Shown here one piece after another: positions 57,305-64,000 of a stretch of DNA of 64,000 nt (position 1 is the stretch's first letter; every line of letters begins with the position of its first letter). The stretch is from positions 1 to 64,000 of IMG/VR virus record IMGVR_UViG_3300021591_000018. One strand, 5' to 3'. Both the position numbers and the translations under genes were made by a program. The DNA is from a virus. Under the pieces are notes generated by a model. That model did not search any database, was not told the origin of the DNA, and saw only the letters and a list, made by a program, of their open reading frames with translations.

Positions 57305-57535
57305 TTAACACCTCACTCTTAACCCTTTAACCCAATTTATCAACTCACCTACCTCCTCACTATTCAAACCTTCAATCTCAACCATATTTCTACTCCAATC
57401 ATAACTAAACCCACACCTATACTTCCTCTCACCTTCCTCTACCCACAAACCAACCTCCTCTAACATTTCCCTCCTCAAATCCCAAATTCTCACAATATAC
57501 AATCCATTCAACCTCATAACATTAACAACTACCAC
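57305..57535 (-). CDS. Hypothetical protein, C-free gene
   Basis: 76 residues from a GTG placed five to six bases after GGTGATTAAAG; an ATG lies six codons further in. Strands and a helix (LYIVRIWDLRREMLEEVGLW, SEEVGELINWVKGL). No relation to family D seen. Uses the same 15-residue alphabet. Confidence 0.6.
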   Translation of the reverse strand: MVVVNVMRLNGLYIVRIWDLRREMLEEVGLWVEEGERKYRCGFSYDWSRNMVEIEGLNSEEVGELINWVKGLRVRC

Positions 57536-57579
57536 CTTTAATCACCACTATTCACCCTTTCTTAAAAAAACAAACAAAC

Positions 57580-57771
57580 CTAAATAACCCTTACACCCCT
57601 ATACTCACACTCAATACCCCACAACTCACCACCTTTCTTACCTTTCCTAACCACCACCTTCCACATCCCACCTTTACAATCTTCATACCTACTACAATTC
57701 TTACAAATACCCCTTAAACAACCCAAAAAATTCTTTTCAACTCTTATAACCTTAACAAACCTATCATACAT
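57580..57771 (-). CDS. Family D zinc-binding protein, C-free gene (short)
   Basis: 63 residues, ATG five bases after GGTGA. GICKNCSRYEDC, MWKVVVRKGKKGGELWGIEC and YRGVRVI match family D, truncated before the GRL segment. First gene of the leftward C-free unit. Confidence 0.65.
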   Translation of the reverse strand: MYDRFVKVIRVEKNFLGCLRGICKNCSRYEDCKGGMWKVVVRKGKKGGELWGIECEYRGVRVI

Positions 57772-57835
57772 CTATATCACCATTCTCTTCCCTTTACAAA
57801 AATCACCTTTACAATATCTATCAATTCTTTCTTTC

Positions 57836-57985
57836 GGTCTCTTCCCCACGTGTCCCCGTGAAATTGGTTAGACGAACTGAAAACGGAAACTCAAACCGCA
57901 CGTACGACCTAAGAACCCGACAGTTAGCGGACATTGACAGTCGGTCAACACACATAAATATCAGTAAACAGTCAATATCTACAGC
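57836..57985. promoter_or_regulatory. Divergent promoter region
   Basis: 150 bases between the C-free leftward unit and the rightward packaging genes, holding no gene. CATAAATATC near 57952-57961 is a TATA-like box ~30 bases before the TerS TTG, implying a leaderless mRNA. CCCACGTGTCC and GACAGTTAGCGGACATTGACAG (given as GACAGTTAG and ATTGACAGT) are possible protein sites. The leftward promoter is not obvious. Confidence 0.5.
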
Positions 57986-58447
57986 TTGGACTGTAAAGTC
58001 TGTCAGTTGCCGGATGCCCCGGAGATCGTAAGACGTATCAAAGCCAACGAAATCTCAATAGCCGAAGGAGCGAAGCTACTCGGTGTTAGTTACCGAGAAC
58101 TCTGGTTGCACCTTAAGAATTGTGTGGTCGACAAGCCACGCGAAACTTCAGTTGATACACTCCAACTACTCGAGGAATTGCTGCGCATCCTACGACAGAA
58201 GCTGCTTGAGCTCGACAGAATGGAAGTCTCAACAGCCAACATTTCCGCTCTTGCTAAAGTCGCCGACAGTCTACGGAAGACTTGCATGGACATCGAGCGT
58301 CTAACAGGTAAATTAAGAGCGGCACCGCTTATACAGCTGCAGAAGATCACCATCCACTACGAGAACCTTCTACAGATCATCTCAACGGAACTTTGTCCTG
58401 AATGTCGGCGTAAAGTCCTGAAGAAGCTCGAGGCGATGACAGTATGA
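57986..58447 (+). CDS. Terminase small subunit (TerS) candidate
   Basis: 153 residues from a TTG without ribosome site but at leaderless distance from a TATA box. N-terminal CKVCQLP and a helix-turn-helix (NEISIAEGAKLLGVSYRELW), helical middle, C-terminal CPECRRKVLKKL. Position directly before TerL with ATGA overlap, size, HTH and helical oligomerisation region fit TerS, which recognises the packaging site. The G-free tract lies just upstream. Confidence 0.65.
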   Translation: MDCKVCQLPDAPEIVRRIKANEISIAEGAKLLGVSYRELWLHLKNCVVDKPRETSVDTLQLLEELLRILRQKLLELDRMEVSTANISALAKVADSLRKTCMDIERLTGKLRAAPLIQLQKITIHYENLLQIISTELCPECRRKVLKKLEAMTV

Positions 58448-60984
58448 TCGATCCGAGAGAGAAAACCATCAAGATACTAAAAGCATTAGAAGACCCTGTC
58501 TACTTCTGTGAAGACGAGTACTTTCTCGGTGCGAAGCTCTACCCGAAGCAAGCTGAGGTGCTACGGAAGTTCTATAACGGTGGATACAATGAACTTGTAC
58601 TCATCGCCGGGATGAGATGTCTTTCACCAGAAACCATCATCTACACAAACCCGTATCCAAAGCCGCTGAAGGAGTTGAACGAGGACGACCTTGTTCTTAC
58701 GTTCCGTAACGGTAAATTCGAGTGGTGCAGATGCCAACTCATACGTCAACGCGCACGTATGGTCTACCGTCTTGTAACGTACTCAGGACGTGAAATCTAC
58801 GCAACTGAGAATCACCCGATTCTAACGTCGAGAGGCTGGATGACGGTTTCATCAATGCTCGAATCGACCTCGTTACCTTACGTTGCAATGTGCCACAAAG
58901 TTCCTCCACCACTTCACCCAATACACGATCCAGATTATGCGACTGCTGTTGCCCTATTCCTCTCAGAGGGTTGCTGGATAACTTCGACTCCACTCTTCTC
59001 GAATCGTGACCCTGAGCTGATCGACACTTTGCGAACTGTACTAAAACGTCGATTTAATGGAGAGTTACGTGGAGGACCGAAGGACTTTCGCATCATAAGT
59101 AAACAATTCCGTGAGGAGCTACATGAACTAAAAGGCAAGAAGTCCGCTGAGAAGTTCATCCCAAAGAGAGTCTTCGAACTTGACGATGAAAGTCTTAAGA
59201 AATTCATCTACTACTTCTGGAGAGGTGACGGTGGAATCGAAGGTGGTAAAGTTCACTTCTACAGCACAAGCAAGCGCTTACTGCAACAGCTACAATTTCT
59301 CCTCCTCCGATTCGGGATACGTAGCTACTTACGTAGACGTCCACAGTACAAATACTACAAACGTGCGCACCCAGAAATGAAGAGTACGAATGAGAGTTAC
59401 GATCTCGTCGTACATGACGACATTTCAACGATCATTCCTGAGGCACCAAGGTGTCAACATAATGGCACATCACCAATGGATAAAATCGGACTCAAGTTAA
59501 GAGACCTTCGAGAAATTTGTGAAACCTCACTCTGGAAGCTACGTCAGCTTATGTGTACGAACACAAAGAACACCATAAGCTTAAAGAATGCACGTAAGAT
59601 TGCTCATCTCATACCAATGTTCGGATGGGAAGACGTTTACTTCGAACCAATCGTTAGGATCGAGCCTATCGGAGTTCGTGAGACGTACGACTTATCTGTA
59701 CCTCATGAAGGTCATGCATTCGTCGCGAATGGTATCATCGTTCATAACAGTGGCAAGACATTTCTCGCTTCTTGTTTCGCAGCTTACGAGGCGTTCAAGC
59801 TCTTGATTAAGCCTGACCCAGCTGCCTACTACAACCTGGCTCCAGGTAGTCCGATCTTCATTGTCGTAGTTGCGACTTCTGAGAAGCAGGCTTACGATAC
59901 GATATTCAACGAAATTAAACAAAAGTTAATGAGAAGTCCGTTCTTCCGTGAGTATCATCCACGATTCCTCATGAACGAAATCATCTTCCAGTCAAAGAAT
60001 GTACGCATACTCTGTGGTACGTCTTCATCTGCCTCATTAGTAGGTCGAAACGTTAAGTTAGCGATTTTTGACGAGCTGGCTCGATTCGAAGAGTCAACCA
60101 GTAAGAGAGGAGCTTGGGAAGTTTACACGTCATTGAAACGTTCAACTGCAACCTTTGGAAAGGAGGGCTACTGCATTTCGATTTCCTCGATCCGTCATCC
60201 AAATGACATTATGATGACTCTCTATCGTCAAGCTCAGACTAACCCAAGGATGTTCGCACTTAAGTTTGCCACGTGGGAGTTCAACCCAAACTTCAAACTC
60301 GAGGACTTTAAGTTCGAACTTCAACGAGACCCACTTGCATTCTGGAGAGACTTCGGTTCGAAGCCGTTTGCTGGTCAAGCACCCTTCTTCGCTAACATTG
60401 ACGTCGTACCCTTCGATAGCAGTATACCAAACAACCTTGAGCTGCTCGCACGTGGAGAGAAGACCTACTTCAATGAGGAGGCAACCTATGTCTTGGCTGG
60501 TGACCCTGCTATTCGCCATGATGCATTCGGACTCGCTATCGTCCATGAAGTTGAACCTGGTCAGTACGTTTGCGACGGACTTTACCGTTTCAAACCAATG
60601 GGGACCGACCTTTCTCCAGTCGAGATAAAGAACTTCATCCTTCGCGTACTTGACCACTGTAACGTCATAACTGCAGTTTTCGACACCTGGAACTTCCCAG
60701 AACTACAGGAGGAAATTCGCTCACATGGTGTCGAAGTGCTCAACCACATCGTCCGTAAGGAAGATTACGATCGCTTCAAAGAATTCTGTTTCAAACGGTG
60801 CATCCGAATATGTGACTATCCAATTCTTCGTCAGGAACTCGAACAACTTCAAATTGTCAATGTCAAGAGGGTTGATCACCCACCTGGTGGAAGCAAAGAC
60901 GTTGCCGATGCATTAGTCAATGCTCTATGGGCGATTTCCGAATTTCAACCTGAGCTACCGTTGAACGTGGCGGTGATCGTATGA
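58444..60984 (+). CDS. Terminase large subunit (TerL) with intein
   Basis: 846 residues including a 377-residue intein; the mature protein would be 469. Joined exteins give Walker A LIAGMRSGKT; Walker B is LAIFDELARFEES. Nuclease aspartates in LAGDPAIRHDAFGLAI, AVFDTWNF and SKDVADALVNALWA. Drives DNA translocation into the prohead and cuts it. Start and stop overlap TerS and portal as ATGA, a typical packaging cassette. Confidence 0.93.
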   Translation: MIDPREKTIKILKALEDPVYFCEDEYFLGAKLYPKQAEVLRKFYNGGYNELVLIAGMRCLSPETIIYTNPYPKPLKELNEDDLVLTFRNGKFEWCRCQLIRQRARMVYRLVTYSGREIYATENHPILTSRGWMTVSSMLESTSLPYVAMCHKVPPPLHPIHDPDYATAVALFLSEGCWITSTPLFSNRDPELIDTLRTVLKRRFNGELRGGPKDFRIISKQFREELHELKGKKSAEKFIPKRVFELDDESLKKFIYYFWRGDGGIEGGKVHFYSTSKRLLQQLQFLLLRFGIRSYLRRRPQYKYYKRAHPEMKSTNESYDLVVHDDISTIIPEAPRCQHNGTSPMDKIGLKLRDLREICETSLWKLRQLMCTNTKNTISLKNARKIAHLIPMFGWEDVYFEPIVRIEPIGVRETYDLSVPHEGHAFVANGIIVHNSGKTFLASCFAAYEAFKLLIKPDPAAYYNLAPGSPIFIVVVATSEKQAYDTIFNEIKQKLMRSPFFREYHPRFLMNEIIFQSKNVRILCGTSSSASLVGRNVKLAIFDELARFEESTSKRGAWEVYTSLKRSTATFGKEGYCISISSIRHPNDIMMTLYRQAQTNPRMFALKFATWEFNPNFKLEDFKFELQRDPLAFWRDFGSKPFAGQAPFFANIDVVPFDSSIPNNLELLARGEKTYFNEEATYVLAGDPAIRHDAFGLAIVHEVEPGQYVCDGLYRFKPMGTDLSPVEIKNFILRVLDHCNVITAVFDTWNFPELQEEIRSHGVEVLNHIVRKEDYDRFKEFCFKRCIRICDYPILRQELEQLQIVNVKRVDHPPGGSKDVADALVNALWAISEFQPELPLNVAVIV
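58618..59748 (+). mobile_element. Intein with LAGLIDADG-type homing endonuclease in TerL
   Basis: Encodes residues 59-435 of TerL. Starts with Cys (CLSPETIIYTN), block B TENHPILTSRGW, endonuclease motifs VALFLSEGCW and YYFWRGDGGI, and ends block F/G ETYDLSVPHEGHAFVANGI then VHN followed by Ser. Sits exactly in the P-loop, between R and SGKT, so uncut TerL cannot bind ATP normally. Endonuclease motifs are degenerate but acidic residues remain. Confidence 0.93.
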
Positions 60985-62447
60985 GTGCGATAAGACGTTT
61001 CCTGGCCCGTTTGACTGGTTCTAGTTCCAGTATGCCTGTTATAACTCAGTCGATGATACGGTTTCCATCCTTAAGACCGCTAAAGGAGATTCTTGACAAA
61101 CTCAATCGGATCTCAAACAAGTTCGAACTGTACCGGACTCTAAAGGAACTGGACCCTGAGCTTTACGGTGCTATCGACCGAATTGCAAAGATGGTTCGCT
61201 ACTCCTATCAGGGAGTCTTCGTACACGTTGGACGTGAACTCAGCGAGACTGAACAGGAGCTTCAGCGAATTGCTCGTGAGTTTGCTGAGGAGCACGACCT
61301 TAAGTCAAAATTCTACACAGTTGCCGACTACCTCTTAACCTACGGGAACTACGTAGCGGTAACTAAGTTCCAGAAAGGTGCTGGTCTGGTCGCCTATCAG
61401 ACGCTACCGATCGAACATCTTACAATTGTTGAGAAGAAGGAGCAAATCGGTGATCCAACTGCACAAGTATTCGAATCGAACATCTACGTTCTCAATGAGA
61501 CGTCGATGGACAAACAGAAGACATGGCCAGCTGACCAGATTCTCCACATCGCTTTGAATCGAGAAGGTTCCGTATTCCACGACATAACTGGCCGTTACAC
61601 CTTCGGTGTGTGGGGCACCAGTCCAATCGAGCCACTGAAAGTCAAACTCCTCTGGAAGCTCTCTACCATCTACAACGACATACTGATACGTCAGCGACTT
61701 ATCCCACGTGAACACCACAAACTTGACCTACGTGCATTTGACCCACGGTACTTCCCAGGTACAACCATGCAGGAGAAGTACAACAATGCACGAAAAGCAG
61801 CCCTTGACTTCATTAACGAGTACAAGACTAACATCGCGAAGATAACCGAACCTGACAGAAGCTACATCACCTCGAAGGACGTCGAAATCGAATTCGTCGA
61901 GCCGAAGAAAGTCACGTACGTTTCACCGAACGAACTCATCGAGCAGATCGACCTGTCTATCTTCTCAGTCATTGGTCCAGTCGAAACCGCGGTCACTGGA
62001 CGCAGTCGACGGACGTATGCAACAGAACTGATCGTTGCCTCGTATGCAGTGTTAGTTGCCGAAACTCTCGCTGACATTATCAAGGCCGAGTTCTTGAAGC
62101 TTATCAAACGTCACATACGACTCAAGTACGGCTCACGATTCAGTGAGGAAGATTTAAACAAGATCGACATTAAGGTGCGACTGACATTGGACGTACTACG
62201 TGGTGAAATTATCCGTCAGGTAGCCGTGCTAGCACAACTCGGTCTCTGTACGACTGACGAACTACGTGCCATGATTGGTCTCGAGCCACTTACCGAGGAT
62301 CAGATCCCACATGTCGTTACGAAGACTGGTCGTGCTGGACAGTACGTTCAGACACCTGCCGACGTCACGAGAGATGTAACAAAGCGAGTCAAACCGATTC
62401 CTCAGCCTTTAACACCTGAAAGTCGACGTGAGCGACAGGTGACGTAA
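60981..62447 (+). CDS. Portal protein
   Basis: 488 residues, ATG overlapping the TerL stop. Starts with a short polar N-terminus, then a body (ELDPELYGAIDRIAKMVRY, ADYLLTYGNYVAVTKF, LPIEHLTIVEKK, NPYxx-like DQILHIALNREG) typical of phage portals, a long helical stem (YATELIVASYAVLVAETLAD) and a Pro-rich tail. Forms the dodecameric vertex through which TerL packs DNA. Assigned by order and pattern. Confidence 0.85.
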   Translation: MSAIRRFLARLTGSSSSMPVITQSMIRFPSLRPLKEILDKLNRISNKFELYRTLKELDPELYGAIDRIAKMVRYSYQGVFVHVGRELSETEQELQRIAREFAEEHDLKSKFYTVADYLLTYGNYVAVTKFQKGAGLVAYQTLPIEHLTIVEKKEQIGDPTAQVFESNIYVLNETSMDKQKTWPADQILHIALNREGSVFHDITGRYTFGVWGTSPIEPLKVKLLWKLSTIYNDILIRQRLIPREHHKLDLRAFDPRYFPGTTMQEKYNNARKAALDFINEYKTNIAKITEPDRSYITSKDVEIEFVEPKKVTYVSPNELIEQIDLSIFSVIGPVETAVTGRSRRTYATELIVASYAVLVAETLADIIKAEFLKLIKRHIRLKYGSRFSEEDLNKIDIKVRLTLDVLRGEIIRQVAVLAQLGLCTTDELRAMIGLEPLTEDQIPHVVTKTGRAGQYVQTPADVTRDVTKRVKPIPQPLTPESRRERQVT

Positions 62448-62449
62448 GA

Positions 62450-64000
62450 TGAAAATCACCTTCCTTGGTACGAAGGGCTTCATCGAGGAAAGTAGTTCAG
62501 ACCATAAGTATCACTCGTCTATTCTGATTGAGCGTGGCAACACACGTCTGCTCATCGACTACGGTCGACTTCACCCGAAGTCACTTGACGAGATTAAGCC
62601 GACACATATCCTTTTGACTCACGGTCATCCTGACCATTGCTTCGGTTTCCGTGACGAGACAGAAGATGGCATTGATGTCTATATGCTTGACCGTGTCTGG
62701 AATAGTTTACCGGAGAAAGTCCGTGAGAAGCTCGACCACAAGCCCTTCCATATGCACCACTGGGAGAAGATCGGTGACCTCGAAGTCTACGCATTTCCTG
62801 TCAGTCACTCGATCGACTTTCCGACAAACGGGTTCCTCATTCGTAACGACAAGACTGTTTGTTACTGCCCGGACGTTTTGTCGATAACTAATCGAAAGTT
62901 AATTCTCAGGAATGCCGACATTTACATTGGTGACGGCTCTTACATCACTGATAAGCCTGGTCGTGTACGCTACCATAAGGAAACTGGACGACCATACGGT
63001 CATGCACTCATACGTGATCAGGTCAAGTGGTGTGCTCAATCCGACGTACCGATAGTCATCTTTACTCATTTTGGAAAAGAGGCAGTTGAACATCCCGATA
63101 AGCTTAAGGAACATCTCAAAAACCTCTCGAAGGAGTTTGATGTTAAGGTTATGGAGGCGAAAGATGGTATGACAATCGATACGACTAAGCTCGGACAGCC
63201 CGGAATCTACCTCGTCCCACCTCATGCAAGACTTATCACTGAGGGAAAGAAGACAGCCATTGTGAGTACACGTCCATGCCCAAAGCAGTACCTCGACGTT
63301 CCGATACATTTGATCGAGGACAAGAAATCCTACGGGTTGATCCGAATAACAGAATGCCACGGTCCACTTGACGCAGAGTTTGTACGGACACAACTTCGTC
63401 ACCGACACCAAATCACGGATCGTGAATGGAGAGACTGGTGGCCTGATGCTAAGCAAGTCTACGTTTACGACTTCAAAATCGATAGGCTCTGGGACGAGCC
63501 AGTTCCAGTTGAGGTACCGCAAGGTATTCAAAAGTGGATACGCGACGTCAGGGTCAACCTTGCTGAACTTACAGCATACGCACTTGACGAGGAGGGCAAC
63601 CTGACAAAGTTCGGTCAGGCGAAACAGTACAGAGTAAACGGTAAGACTATCGAAATCATAGGTTCAGGAGTCGAACGTGCGAAGAAGCTTGTCGAGATGG
63701 GTGTTAAGAAGGTCATCTGTGCAGCTATTGGTGAGGCCTCACGGACCGTTCTCGAACAGAACGGAGTTAAGGTTGAGGTTCGTGCCTCGCTTATCAAACC
63801 TGAACGTGTGAAGGAAGTTCTGAAGCATCCTGAACTACTCAAGGAGTGGACCGATGAACAACTATTGGACGACCACCGTATCTGCCATCTATGGGCAGGA
63901 AAGAACTGGAAGACGTTGCCTCACGACTTGACCAAAGAAGAGGTCAAACGCTTCCACGATCTGTTAGTCGAGGAAATGAACCGTCGCGGTATGGAGCATA
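62450..64000 (+). CDS. Multidomain protein: MBL fold, ASCH-like and NifX/FeMo-cofactor-like (3' partial)
   Basis: Open from the ATG at 62450 to the window end, over 517 residues. Residues 1-~240: metallo-beta-lactamase fold with zinc motif LLTHGHPDH, SHSIDFP and IVIFTHFG. Residues ~245-305: ASCH/PUA-like (VPPHARLITEGKKTAIVSTR). Residues ~385-450: dinitrogenase FeMo-cofactor-like (EIIGSGVERAKKLVEMGVKK, AAIGEASRTVLEQNGVKVEV). Then DLTKEEVKRFHDLLVEEMNR near the end, resembling a helical domain of phage XkdF-type proteins. Placed after portal where head protease/morphogenesis genes normally lie. Confidence 0.65.

Larger units (their letters stand above)
56673..57835 (-). other. C-free coding tract (no G on + strand for 1163 bases)
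   Basis: Reading each base from 56673 to 57835 on the + strand, only A, C and T occur; the flanking Gs are at 56672 and 57836. The - strand, which encodes four intact genes here, therefore has no cytosine in coding or intergenic parts. The encoded proteins use 15 amino acids: no Pro, Ala, Thr, His or Gln; Ser only AGT, Arg only AGA/AGG, Leu only TTA/TTG. Sequence on both sides is normal. Cause and purpose unknown. Confidence 0.97.

Noticed and set aside
56673-57835. Diversity-generating retroelement or recent cytidine-deaminase hypermutation
   Set aside because: No reverse transcriptase or template repeat is present, and the bias is total across genes and spacers with intact frames; fresh C-to-T mutation would leave stops and residual Cs.

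Overview
The window looks like about 64 kb of a tailed double-stranded DNA virus (head-tail, Caudoviricetes-like) that infects an archaeon. Virus signs are a terminase pair, portal, tape-measure tail end, baseplate hub/fibre proteins, dense gene packing with ATGA/GTGA overlaps and many small orphan genes. Archaeal signs are TATA-box promoters (TTTAAATATTG), a TBP-like protein, an Spt5-like protein, ribosomal protein eS30, family B polymerase, an MCM-like ATPase, an XPF-type nuclease and a canonical bulge-helix-bulge (BHB) intron in a protein-coding gene. eS30 and mRNA BHB introns point towards the TACK/Thermoproteota side. A class III (oxygen-sensitive) ribonucleotide reductase suggests an anaerobic host. 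Host identity is inference.

Layout. 1-13.4 kb, + strand: end of the tape measure gene, distal tail proteins, a 1655-residue hub/fibre protein, two octapeptide-repeat proteins and two radical SAM enzymes. 13.3-28.7 kb, - strand: a small membrane protein, HD protein, S1-like protease, Cas4-like nucleases, a preQ0 set (QueC, FolE, QueE, QueD) with a DpdA-like transglycosylase, MCM-like ATPase, XPF nuclease, PolB, an intron-split RecA-like ATPase and an RPA-like protein. 28.7-53.8 kb, - strand: TBP-like protein, zinc-ribbon proteins, eS30, RNase H, NrdD, paralogue arrays, a MoxR ATPase/VWA-peptidase module and Spt5-like protein at the head of the leftward block. 53.8-54.6 kb: a repeat-rich noncoding stretch and a small + gene. 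54.8-57.8 kb, - strand: small genes, the last four inside a 1163-base tract with no G at all on the + strand. 58-64 kb, + strand: TerS, TerL with an intein, portal and a multidomain MBL protein running off the window.

How it works together: PolB, MCM-like ATPase, RPA-like protein, XPF, Cas4-like nucleases, RecA-like ATPase and NrdD form a largely self-supplied replication set. FolE-QueD-QueE-QueC would make preQ0 and the transglycosylase-like protein could insert it into DNA. TBP-like and Spt5-like proteins probably redirect host transcription. The most unusual items are the C-free coding tract (56673-57835), the BHB intron (26639-26907), and the octapeptide-repeat proteins beside radical SAM/SPASM enzymes (9230-12912).
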